Positions 1-7,734 of a stretch of DNA of 64,000 nt are shown in pieces; positions within the stretch are counted from its first letter, which is position 1, and each line of letters opens with the position of its first letter. The stretch is from Desulfovibrio gilichinskyi (lineage in GTDB: Bacteria; Desulfobacterota; Desulfovibrionia; Desulfovibrionales; Desulfovibrionaceae): assembly GCF_900177375.1 (NCBI RefSeq), contig NZ_FWZU01000002.1, positions 248,001 through 312,000 of the forward strand, in the 5' to 3' direction. Position numbers and translations under genes: made by a program. The notes under the pieces are model-generated. The model did no database searches. It had not been told where the DNA came from and worked only from the letters and a program-made list of their open reading frames with translations.

Positions 1-288
1 TATCGCAGTGGAAATCCCAACTGCCACAAATCCTACCCAGAGTGAGACCCTTCCTCCATACAGAATACGGGCGAAAACGTCGCGGCCCAGTGCATCTGTC
101 CCGAATAGGTGCGTACCGCTCGGAGCTTGCAGCAGATTATCAATATTCAGGGCAAAAGGGTCATAGTGTGTTAACAGAGGGGCACATATAGCCGCGATTG
201 AAATGGTTCCCACAAGGGTAAGCCCAAGAATGAGCATGCCGTATTTTTGAAAGCGGGTAGGTGGAGTTAAAGGCTTTTTATTTAGCAT
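1..288 (-). CDS. Peptide/nickel ABC transporter permease (DppC/OppC type), 5' part only
   Basis: The first 96 residues are readable before the gene leaves the window. They hold a short cytoplasmic lead ([16 protein letters not shown]), one strong membrane segment (residues about 17-40), and the characteristic LFGTDALGRDVFARILYGGRVSL stretch, read here as GTDALGRD followed by RILYGGR, which marks the second permease of Dpp/Opp/Nik-type importers. The start ATG overlaps the stop of the upstream permease as TAATG, so the two are translationally coupled in one minus-strand operon. ATPase subunits presumably follow beyond the left edge. The substrate (di/oligopeptide, nickel or similar) cannot be told from this part. 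Confidence 0.93.
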   Translation of the reverse strand, partial: MLNKKPLTPPTRFQKYGMLILGLTLVGTISIAAICAPLLTHYDPFALNIDNLLQAPSGTHLFGTDALGRDVFARILYGGRVSLWVGFVAVGISTAI

Positions 289-1280
289 TAGTCCTTCCCT
301 CCAGCACGGATGCGAGGATCGGCAAACCCGTATGCCACATCTGCCAGCAGGTTTCCGGCAAGGGTGAGTAATGCTCCAAGTACAAGGCTGCCCATAATCA
401 GTGAGTAATCGCGGGACATAACCCCGTTATAAAAAAGTTGCCCCAGTCCGGGCAGGGCGAAAATAGATTCAATGATAACACTGCCGCCGATAAGCCCGGG
501 GATGGAAAGTCCCAGCAGAGTGATTACAGGCAGTAATCCGTTGCGAAAGGCATGCTTGAACAGCACCGTCCGCATGGGAAGACCTTTGGCCTTAGCGGTG
601 GTGATGTAATCCTGCCGGAGCACTTCCAGCATTGAAGAGCGCATGAAACGGGACATCCCAGCCAGACTTCCGAATGTATAAATAAATATGGGAAGTGTCA
701 GGTGGCGTGCTAAATCGAAAAATTTACCCATCGGTGAGAGCAGAGCATAATCAAGAGAAGTCAGGCCGGATATGGGCAGAATGGGGTAGTAAATGCCAAG
801 CAGCAGCATCAGCAAAAGAGCGAGCCAGAAGCCCGGTATTGCAAAGCCTATGAAGACAAATACCGTCATTCCGCGGTCAAACCAGCCGCCTTGTTTCCAT
901 GCCGAGTACAGCCCTATGGGGATAGCTATTAAAAGAGTCAGAAACAGTGAAGCCACATTCATACCGAAGGTAAGAGGCAACCGTTCTTTTATACGTTCCC
1001 ACACAGGACGATGGTCTCCGGACATCGATAATCCGAAATCGAAGCGGACCATACGGGAGACCCATTGCCCATATTGAATATACAGAGGCTTATCCAGACC
1101 ATAAAGCTTTTCAAGCTTCTGGCGGGTCTCTATTGTTGCCTTAGGGTTCAGGGTGGTCTGCATATCGGTAGGTGAGCCGGGGGCAAGATGAATTACCCAG
1201 AAGCTGATAACAGTGATGCCGATGAAGACAACGCCGACCCAAGCTATTTTTGAAGCTATTTTAAAGGCAATATCCAGCAT
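288..1280 (-). CDS. Peptide/nickel ABC transporter permease (DppB/OppB type)
   Basis: The 330-residue protein has the usual length and layout of the DppB/OppB family. An N-terminal membrane segment (about 14-36) is followed by the HLAPGSPTD motif, a periplasmic region with [14 protein letters not shown], and five more membrane segments. The cytoplasmic EAA-like loop reads [11 protein letters not shown] at about residues 225-235, where the ATPase docks. ATG with GAGG six bases upstream supports the start. It is the first gene seen of an operon that continues leftwards with the DppC-type permease. No substrate-binding protein gene lies on this side; it is either beyond the window edge or elsewhere. 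Confidence 0.95.
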   Translation of the reverse strand: MLDIAFKIASKIAWVGVVFIGITVISFWVIHLAPGSPTDMQTTLNPKATIETRQKLEKLYGLDKPLYIQYGQWVSRMVRFDFGLSMSGDHRPVWERIKERLPLTFGMNVASLFLTLLIAIPIGLYSAWKQGGWFDRGMTVFVFIGFAIPGFWLALLLMLLLGIYYPILPISGLTSLDYALLSPMGKFFDLARHLTLPIFIYTFGSLAGMSRFMRSSMLEVLRQDYITTAKAKGLPMRTVLFKHAFRNGLLPVITLLGLSIPGLIGGSVIIESIFALPGLGQLFYNGVMSRDYSLIMGSLVLGALLTLAGNLLADVAYGFADPRIRAGGKD

Positions 1281-1494
1281 GATACCTCGTGAAAAAGTAG
1301 AGAGTTAGACTCTTAGAAAAACTTTATTAAGATAGTCTAAGTCCGCTGGCTAATCAACAGCTGAATGAATGAGTGGTCAAGTTGGCAATCAGATAAATAT
1401 TCAGCGAAACAGGTCAGCTCGCGGTGGATCAGCAGAAAACGGGTAAATACCGCAATAAGTTCAGAATAAAATTGAAATTAAATAGAGGAGAGTA

Positions 1495-1523
1495 TTGACA
1501 GTATGGGTAGGAATCTGTAAATA
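1495..1523 (+). promoter_or_regulatory. Sigma-70 type promoter of the tRNA-Ala gene
   Basis: A perfect -35 box TTGACA (1495-1500) and a -10 box TAAATA (1518-1523) are separated by 17 bases. They end 16 bases before the first tRNA nucleotide, a normal arrangement for a stable-RNA promoter. Confidence 0.7.
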
Positions 1524-1539
1524 CTCTTCCACAACGAGT

Positions 1540-1829
<290 letters not shown>

Positions 1830-1842
<13 letters not shown>

Positions 1843-1865
1843 TAAAAGCTTAGTCGGTTTTTTTG
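1830..1865 (+). terminator. Strong rho-independent terminator
   Basis: AACCGATTAAG (1830-1840) pairs with CTTAGTCGGTT (1849-1859) around an 8-base loop and is followed by seven T. The 277-bp repeat ends inside the loop at 1842, so the right copy has only the left arm of this hairpin. Confidence 0.75.
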
Positions 1866-1928
1866 ATGCGGATGATCGAGTGGATAACATTATGAAATTT
1901 TGGACAACTGATAATGACAATCAAATTC

Positions 1929-1957
1929 TTGACATTTGCGATTAAGTATGTTATAAT
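1929..1957 (+). promoter_or_regulatory. Consensus sigma-70 promoter for the small ORF at 2014
   Basis: TTGACA (1929-1934) and TATAAT (1952-1957) are both perfect consensus boxes with an ideal 17-base spacer. The first ORF downstream with a ribosome binding site starts at 2014. Confidence 0.8.
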
Positions 1958-2013
1958 TGTTATTATTGTGTGGAAGTGCGTTTGTTTCTTAAAATTTTTA
2001 CTGGAGTAAGTTT

Positions 2014-2193
2014 ATGGAAGTAGAAAAAAGTTTGTGCCCGGTGGCAGGAAAGTATGTTTTAATTACGAAAAAATATTGGATTCATAAAAGTAGTGGAACA
2101 AAACATGTCACTGCGGTGTATTGTGAAGACAGTTTTTTTTGTTCAGAATATGCTAATCAACCGTCGAAGTGTATAGTTAGAAATAATTATTAA
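2014..2193 (+). CDS. Small Cys-containing hypothetical protein (59 aa)
   Basis: A 59-codon frame starts at an ATG with GGAG eight bases upstream and lies behind a consensus promoter (1929-1957), so it is very probably expressed. Four cysteines are seen: one in LCPVAG near the N terminus, two spaced CEDSFFC near residue 40, and one near the C terminus. They could bind a metal or form disulfides. There is no signal peptide or membrane segment. It is the first gene inside the tRNA-Ala element and may be co-transcribed with the membrane protein 86 bases downstream. I do not recognise its family; a small anti-phage, toxin or antitoxin component is possible but unproven. Confidence 0.6.
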   Translation: MEVEKSLCPVAGKYVLITKKYWIHKSSGTKHVTAVYCEDSFFCSEYANQPSKCIVRNNY

Positions 2194-2279
2194 GGTTAAT
2201 ATTTTTCTATTATGTAAATGAGTATGTTAAATTTTGATATTCAACGTATAATGTCATAGCCTGACAAGGTGGATAATGT

Positions 2280-2963
2280 ATGGAATCAGATTGTGCAGCA
2301 AACTCAGCTAAATATGTGATTATTTTTGGTGGGCTTGTAGGTTTCGCTCTCCTTGTTTTTTTATATTTTCAAGGGTTCGTTTTTCAAATAGCTCCATTAG
2401 ATTTAAACGTTTCTTCTCAGATAGGTACTCTTTTTGTGGGTACGGTTGGTGTTCTGTGGTCACTAGGAGGGGTACTTTTATTATACTCTACTTTACAATC
2501 TCAAAGAAAGTCTGTTGATGTTCAATCTGTTTCAATGCAGGTTGAAAATTATGTTAAGGCAATAACCTCTATTCGTTCAAATCCGACATATGCGGAAGAT
2601 GTGAAATTTTATGAGCACTTAATAGGAGTTCATAGGGATGATCGTAAGGCGTCTTCCTATGAAGGGGTTGATCGCTTGGCAGATGCCAGTTGTTTTACAG
2701 AAATAGTGTATCTTTTTAAAGCAGCACATATAAGAAATGATGCTAGTAAAATTCAAATGGATGTTATGAACTTTGTTTTTATGTCGCTAACGATCGCAGA
2801 AAAAGTAGTGTTGACGTATGTCTTGTTGGAAAGAGAAGTCTTAAATTCTGTTTTGCAAGGTATGGATTTAGATGTGATATGTGCAGATCGATTCTTTTTA
2901 AAAAAGGATGGGGTTAAATTGTTGCGGGTGAAGCAAGAAAGGTTAAAGAAGCTTAAGGAATAA
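2280..2963 (+). CDS. Two-pass membrane protein, possible phage abortive infection (putAbiC-like) protein
   Basis: The 227-residue protein begins with two membrane segments (about 12-32 and 45-68) separated by a short polar loop. The second segment, GTVGVLWSLGGVLLLYSTL followed by QSQRK, resembles the N-terminal architecture I know from putative AbiC-type abortive-infection proteins, in which two helices lead into a cytoplasmic helical domain. The remaining 150 residues are soluble, helical and end in a basic Lys-rich tail. The start has AAGGTGG seven bases upstream. Its place inside a tRNA-borne element fits a defence role, but that role is inferred. It could equally be an unrelated island membrane protein; the family match is from memory and covers only the N-terminal third. 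Confidence 0.7.
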   Translation: MESDCAANSAKYVIIFGGLVGFALLVFLYFQGFVFQIAPLDLNVSSQIGTLFVGTVGVLWSLGGVLLLYSTLQSQRKSVDVQSVSMQVENYVKAITSIRSNPTYAEDVKFYEHLIGVHRDDRKASSYEGVDRLADASCFTEIVYLFKAAHIRNDASKIQMDVMNFVFMSLTIAEKVVLTYVLLEREVLNSVLQGMDLDVICADRFFLKKDGVKLLRVKQERLKKLKE

Positions 2964-2975
2964 ATATCACATAAA

Positions 2976-3012
2976 AAGGCCAGCCCAATAACAGGACTGG
3001 CCTTCTTTAATT
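2976..3012 (+). terminator. Rho-independent terminator after the island membrane protein
   Basis: AAGGCCAG (2976-2983) pairs with CTGGCCTT (2997-3004) and is followed by a T-rich tail. It separates the rightward genes from the leftward recombinase fragment. Confidence 0.75.
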
Positions 3013-3039
3013 TAAAGCTAATCGATCAATCAGAATACG

Positions 3040-3240
3040 TTACAATTCCGGCAACAAACTCACTGCACGTTTCTTCTCACTCTTCTGGGAGTGACAGTAT
3101 ACATCTGCTGTCATCTTCGTTGATGAATGCCCTAAGAGCGCACTTACGCTACTCAGATCCGCATTGTTCGACAAAAGATAAGTTGCATATAAAGGGTCGA
3201 CACCAAAGAAAGGGGCGCAAGCCTGATTGATCAAATTCCC
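3040..3240 (-). pseudogene. C-terminal fragment of a tyrosine recombinase (phage-type integrase)
   Basis: The frame ending at 3040 encodes the catalytic tail of an integrase: LYATYLLSNNADLSSVSALL, then LGHSS carrying the catalytic His, then the TADVYCH segment with the nucleophilic Tyr. The expected upstream HxLR box is missing: the residues before ATYLL read GVDPLY. No N-terminal DNA-binding or catalytic core is present in any frame upstream, so only about 60 residues of recombinase remain. An open frame continues to 3315 but the added residues do not look like integrase. It is presumably what is left of the enzyme that put this element at the tRNA-Ala gene. Confidence 0.8.
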
Positions 3241-3473
3241 AACCGTTATCAAGCAATCCGAAAATATATTTTTTACAACTACGACCGTTCTGGGTGCTGA
3301 TTCTGAGCAGATCATTCAACTCATGGCAAAAATGATGTATAATTTTTATGCTTGGTTGAGCTTCAAATTTGGTTTACTTTGTGGCTTTGTTTTTGCGGCA
3401 CTTTGTGGTCCAACGAAATGGGGTTGGAGCTGAACTAACTGGTAAGGCAAAAGTCTAATAGGGAGAGTAGGCG

Positions 3474-3881
3474 ATGGTACATAAGGGAACATGTCTATGC
3501 GGCAAAGTGGCTTTTGAGGTTGAAGGCGATTTTGAGAATTTCTATCTGTGTCATTGTGAGCGCTGTAGGAAGGATTCTGGCTCTGCACATGCTGCCAATT
3601 TATTTTCTTCGACGGCTGATTTGAGGTGGTTATCAGGAGAAAAATATGTCCGTGTATTTGATTTGGAAGGACATATCAAAAGTTTTTGTATCAATTGCGG
3701 CTCCGCTCTCCCGAATATTCAGATGGATGAAACTTTGCTAGTCGTTCCAGCGGGAAGCCTCGATAGTGATGTCCCGGTCAGGCCCGATGGCCACATCTTT
3801 CACGCAAACAGGGCTAATTGGGATGCAGGATTAGAGAACATCACTATTTTTGACAGTCTTCCTGAAGAGAGTCATGATTGA
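3474..3881 (+). CDS. GFA family protein (glutathione-dependent formaldehyde-activating enzyme-like)
   Basis: The 135-residue protein starts CLCGKVAFEVEG and continues with CHCERCRKDSG and CINCGSALPN, the zinc-binding Cys pattern of the GFA (Mss4-like beta-tent) fold. The family is named after a Paracoccus protein that speeds the reaction of glutathione with formaldehyde, but most members have unknown substrates. GGAGAG lies about eight bases before the ATG. The gene sits between the recombinase fragment and the right repeat, so it is probably cargo of the element. It is full length, and no partner gene is evident. Confidence 0.88.
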   Translation: MVHKGTCLCGKVAFEVEGDFENFYLCHCERCRKDSGSAHAANLFSSTADLRWLSGEKYVRVFDLEGHIKSFCINCGSALPNIQMDETLLVVPAGSLDSDVPVRPDGHIFHANRANWDAGLENITIFDSLPEESHD

Positions 3882-3951
3882 ATGAGAGAATAAGGCATGT
3901 CTATCGTTTCCATAAATGTATCAATTATTTCAGCCGACATAAAGTCCACCT

Positions 3952-4228
3952 CTTGAATTTCATTCACGAAGCCAAGAGTTCAATTCTCTTCAGCCCAACC
4001 ATCAAATTTTACAAGAAAAATATATAGTTAGACTAATATCTAGCTGTCCCTTTTTTCATGCGTGGTCAACCGAGTGGTGAACCTTGGGTTGACAGCAGTG
4101 TTTAAGATAACTGTTTAAGTAATTGTAATAACGGTGTTTGATGGTGTTTGAGCTGTCAACATTTTACACGGTGTTAGCTGAGCAACTTTACAGCTAGAAT
4201 TGATGAGTTGAAACTAATCGATTAGGTG
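3952..4228. repeat. Right copy of 277-bp direct repeat, with a degenerate tRNA-Ala 3' half
   Basis: This is the partner of 1566-1842 at a constant offset of 2386 bases. The tRNA part starts at the anticodon arm. The anticodon GGC has become TTC, the anticodon stem is broken, and the acceptor end reads CAGCCCAACCA, so it cannot be a working tRNA. The homology stops at 4228, inside what would be a terminator loop. This copy probably marks the distal attachment site or the junction with a second, older element. Confidence 0.9.
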
Positions 4229-4302
4229 GGGTTTAAAATATTTGACTTCCCATGTTATGGTAAGCTGTATATTATAAACATATTTTCTTAAGGATATCAG
4301 AA

Positions 4303-4407
4303 GTGCCAATAGACCAAAATGATATCCCAATTATTCGGCCGGATCAGGATGTGTTTGGGGTAGCCCCTTTTGCAGAAGGAATAGCTTGCAGATCTATTAA
4401 GATTTGA
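4303..4407 (+). pseudogene. N-terminal stub of a KAP-family P-loop NTPase
   Basis: A 34-codon frame beginning at a GTG (AGGA about 8 bases upstream) reads IIRPDQDVFGVAPFAEGIA. In KAP NTPases this segment comes just before the Walker A motif (DxLGRAPFAxxLA, then the GPWGSGKT loop). Here the frame ends at a TGA right after it and no Walker A follows in any frame. KAP proteins include phage-exclusion factors such as PifA. The stub is therefore probably the leftover of a defence or membrane-associated NTPase carried by an element at this tRNA locus. The match is short, so moderate confidence. No clear gene is seen in 4408-4675. Confidence 0.5.
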
Positions 4408-4675
4408 TCCATAAATAGATCTCCTTTCTTTGGTAGGAAATTTGATCAATTGATAGGGCATATCGAGTTGTTTCGGTATGCCTTTCTTTTTACCAGGGTT
4501 CTTCACTGCCCCTTTCTTTGAGGTCTACACCCCAAAAAAAGTGCGCCTGCTATTTGAGTAGTAATTCATGATATATGTAGTTAACATCTGCTCTCGCCAA
4601 TTTGGTCCTAGTTAACTAATTTTACGATAAAATTTGATGTTACAATATTAATTTTGAAAAGAGAGATAGGTTTCT

Positions 4676-6058
4676 GTGAAGTCATTTACCGATATTTATA
4701 ATGCAGGAAAAAACACAGAATCAAAGGAAGTGTCTCGTCGCGATTTTATGAAATTTAGTGCAACAACGGCTGCCGTGCTAGGTCTAGCTCCAGCTTGTCT
4801 GCTTACTTCATGCTATCAAACCGATGAAGGACCTGACCCCTTTAATAATGGTACTGACGAAAGAAATTTGATCGTTGTTATTAGTGATCTTCACATGGGG
4901 GCAGATTTAACCTATGCGGAAATCAACACAAATTTAGTTCCCCTTAAGCATTTTCTAGAACGGATCGAAACATCCTCTAACGTCAAGGAGCTTGTTGTTA
5001 ATGGCGACTTGCTTGATGAATGGTTTGTTCCTGCAACGGTAGATACTTATGAGGGGTATAATCAGTTTGATTTTGTTGAACGTATAGCGGCAGCTAATAA
5101 AGATGTAATTGCGGTATTTAATAGGATTATTTTTGCCGGAAAAATAACAGTAACTTACGTGCCCGGAAATCATGACTTAACTATTACCGCTGCAAATGTT
5201 GAAAACATTCTACCCGGTATAGTTCAGGCTCGTGATGCTGGGCTGTTGGGTCTAGGAACATATTCGCCAACTGGTTGTCCTCAAGTTGCGATTGAACACG
5301 GTCATCGCTATAATTTCTTTTGTGCTCCTGATTCTATTTCGAATCAAGTTGCCGCGCCAGGAACTATAATGCCTCCAGGATATTTCTTTACAAGAATTGC
5401 GGCATTGCACGTAGTTCAGAAATGCACGAATGGAGCTGATGTTGTACCAACTGTCACAGATCCGCTAACTACTGTAAGCCAAAATTTATTATATAAATAT
5501 TGGCAGCAGTGGAAATGGGCGTTAGGCGTATTTTCTATAAAAAACCTTTTTAGCGATAGTATTATCGTGACAAACGTTAATGGTTTCACCGCGACATATT
5601 CTGTTAATGATCTGCTTCCTTCTCAACCTGGTGGGGTAGGGCCAATTTCGGTGAATCTTTATAATGGAATTCAGGATAACTGGGCTGCAAGGTGTGTTCT
5701 AAATAATGTTCCTGTGCCGCTTGATGCTGGTAACGCAATTGATAAAAGTGCTTCGGCGGCTGAAACAGATCGTATGTCAAGCGTTCAGTATTTTATGAAT
5801 GCCGGTTCTGATAAAAGAATTGTTGTTTTTGGGCATAGCCATGTTCCTACATTATTTTCATCTAAAAACTATAAAGACGAAAAGACAATTTATGTGAATT
5901 CAGGGACATGGATTGATCATAATCCAAACAGAACAACTACAAACTTTGTTGTAATAACTCCTCAGAGTTCTGAAGAGTCTTCACAAACTAGTGTCGTTCT
6001 ATATAATTTTGAAAATGAATATGTAACTGAAATGGCTAGAGAGTCAGTGCGTGTTTAG
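4676..6058 (+). CDS. Tat-exported lipoprotein metallophosphoesterase
   Basis: The 460-residue protein starts at GTG. It carries a twin-arginine motif SRRDFMKF at about residue 20, a hydrophobic stretch and a lipobox LLTSC, so it should be exported folded and then lipid-anchored. The metal-binding motifs of calcineurin-like phosphoesterases are all present: VISDLHMGAD, VVNGDLLDEW, VPGNHDLT and FGHSHVP near the C terminus, with a conserved VNSGTW after it. These bind a di-metal centre, fitting Tat export after cytoplasmic metal loading. The insertion between the NHD and GHSH motifs is long (about 200 residues). The physiological phosphoester is unknown. A 50-bp degraded copy of part of this gene lies at 16279-16328. 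Confidence 0.9.
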   Translation: MKSFTDIYNAGKNTESKEVSRRDFMKFSATTAAVLGLAPACLLTSCYQTDEGPDPFNNGTDERNLIVVISDLHMGADLTYAEINTNLVPLKHFLERIETSSNVKELVVNGDLLDEWFVPATVDTYEGYNQFDFVERIAAANKDVIAVFNRIIFAGKITVTYVPGNHDLTITAANVENILPGIVQARDAGLLGLGTYSPTGCPQVAIEHGHRYNFFCAPDSISNQVAAPGTIMPPGYFFTRIAALHVVQKCTNGADVVPTVTDPLTTVSQNLLYKYWQQWKWALGVFSIKNLFSDSIIVTNVNGFTATYSVNDLLPSQPGGVGPISVNLYNGIQDNWAARCVLNNVPVPLDAGNAIDKSASAAETDRMSSVQYFMNAGSDKRIVVFGHSHVPTLFSSKNYKDEKTIYVNSGTWIDHNPNRTTTNFVVITPQSSEESSQTSVVLYNFENEYVTEMARESVRV

Positions 6059-6221
6059 TTCAGAACATTAAAGCTAATTATTCAGTTAAATGTTTATGTT
6101 CGAATATGAATAATTAAAGTCTAGCCCTATAACTGGCGGGACTTTAATTGTTAAACCTTTCCATCTGATCAATATGACAAAAATGCCGAAAACAAACTCA
6201 CCGCAAGCCCCTAATAACTCT

Positions 6222-6320
6222 CTAACTATATACTTCAACACGATTTCTGCCATTTTGTTTGGCTGTGTATAAAGCTTTGTCCGCAGCAGCGATTAGTCCC
6301 GCGGCAGAGGTTATGGTTTG
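6222..6320 (-). pseudogene. C-terminal remnant of a GGDEF diguanylate cyclase
   Basis: Thirty-two codons ending at a TAG (6222-6224) read LIAAADKALYTAKQNGRNRV, the typical last segment of a GGDEF domain (AxxALYxAKxxGRNxV). Nothing upstream continues the domain, and the next recognisable sequence is the end of the PotD-like gene at 6346. It is the tail of a deleted cyclase gene. A complete diguanylate cyclase lies at 57333-58715. Confidence 0.8.
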
Positions 6321-6345
6321 TATATATTGGTGCTGATAAGCAAGT

Positions 6346-7422
6346 CTATTTTTTTAGCTGTACCCATGCCTCAATCATTTTTCTTTTGATGCGTGGGCTG
6401 ATGTTTTTAATAACTTCACTGTTTTTGAGTTTTTTTTCTGTTGGGTAAATGATCTCGTTTTCCAGCATAGTCTTGGGAATAAGTTTACGGTCTTCAGCAT
6501 TTGGAGTTGCAAATTCAAGTTCAAATGCGGCTTTTGCACTGTTTTGTGCTTCAGAAAGATAATTTATAAAGTCGTACGCCAGCTCAGGATATTTTGTATG
6601 AGAGGAAACAACCATGTAGTCTACCCATATTTCACCGCCCTCTTTGGGGAGGACGTAGCGTATGTCCGGGTTTCTTTTTTGGAGTAATAGGGCGTCTCCG
6701 TTCCACGCTTGTCCCATCCATGTCTCACCTGAGACAATCCCGGAATCTGCATTGGTTTTGAAGTATCCATAAGTTTGCACATATGGTTCTTGTTTTTTTT
6801 AAATGTCGATTGCAGCATCCATAGCTTCAGGGTTTTCAGAGTTAATTGAGTATCCAAGACCTTTCAGAGCCAGTCCGATACCCAGACGATGGATATCTAA
6901 AACCATAATTTTACCGCGCCATGCTTCTTTCGGCTGGTAAAACTGCATCCAGCTGGAAATATCTTCACCTATTAAATCTGAACGGTAAACAATGCCTACT
7001 GTTCCCCATAAATATGGAACAGCATATTGTTTAGTGTCGGGCCATGCTTCAACCCATCTTTTATCCATGTGTACAAGGCTTGGAACTTTATTTGTTCCGA
7101 TCGGGCGAATCCAGTTTTGGCGTGAGTAGGGGGTAACATCATTGCCGTTTATCATGATTATATCGTAGCCTTTGCCCCCTTTACGCATAACGTTTTCATC
7201 ACGTTCATCAGATGACTGAAAATATTCCTGACGAATTGTGCAATTGCGGGTCTTTTCAAAATTTTCAACAATCCCTTCGCCTACGTATGCAGTCCAATTA
7301 TAAAATACCAGTTCCGGTTTTTCGTCTGCTGACGCAGGTACAAATCCGATAAATGTATAGGCGGCAGTAAATATGATAAGCAGTGTAAAAAAAAAGTTGA
7401 GTCGTTTTTTCTGGCTGAACAT
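6346..7422 (-). pseudogene. Spermidine/putrescine-binding protein (PotD-like), interrupted by an in-frame stop
   Basis: Reading leftwards from 7422, a signal peptide (TLLIIFTAAYTFIGFVPASA) precedes a PotD-type periplasmic binding protein: ELVFYNWTAYVGEGIVENF, then YDIIMINGNDV, then YAVPYLWGTVGIVYRSDLI. After IDI a TAA codon (6799-6801) interrupts the frame. The same frame then continues with KKQEPYVQTYGYF, SGETWMGQAWNGDAL, VDYMVVSSHTKYPELAYDFINYL and a normal C terminus. The halves together give the usual length of about 358 residues, so one base change explains the break. An 8-A run directly follows the T run, but slippage within the A run would not remove the stop. No permease or ATPase genes are adjacent. 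A complete potDABC system lies at 49952-53881. Confidence 0.85.
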
Positions 7423-7734
7423 AAATATTTATCCTTATGAATTAAAGCATTCTCAGCTATAAAAAAAACTTTTTATTAAATTAAAAACAACAGGCTTCTC
7501 CCAGAGTAAGGCAGATGAAGGCGATAAGCTTGGTGCACCAGCAAAGGACGCGTCAAGGATGTCGGTATTTGCAGAGTGAATTGAAAAGAGTCTTGAGAAA
7601 GATAAAATCTCTGATTAAAGCTTGATCTCTTTTTGGTTTAAACTTAAAACAATTTTGTTGCCAACAATTATGTTGCCACTTGTTTTGTTGTCAGCGTAGC
7701 GACTATTAAAAGTAAACCTCATGAAGGAAATGTT
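7423..7734. other. Intergenic region upstream of the ATPase pair
   Basis: This divergent gap holds no recognisable complete gene. A short open tail ending at a TGA near 7579 (…GDKLGAPAKDASRMSVFAE) could be the end of a lost gene, but I cannot assign it. The stretch 7655-7700 repeats short TTGTTGCCA-like words and probably includes the promoter of the gene at 7735; no clear consensus boxes are visible. Confidence 0.4.

Noticed and set aside
3227-3433. Open frame of 68 codons with hydrophobic end on the plus strand
   Set aside because: It runs antisense over the recombinase remnant, has no ribosome site and resembles no family.
3952-4017. Second tRNA gene in the right repeat
   Set aside because: Only the 3' half is present, the anticodon stem is broken and the acceptor strand has no partner.
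4297-4506. Minus-strand frame with a Lys/Pro-rich start (KNPGKKKGIPKQLDMPYQLI)
   Set aside because: It looked a little like a transposase tail, but it overlaps the KAP stub antisense and I could not match it to any family.
7505-7579. Short tail ending …GDKLGAPAKDASRMSVFAE before a stop
   Set aside because: Possible end of a lost gene, but there is no upstream coding sequence or family match to support a call.
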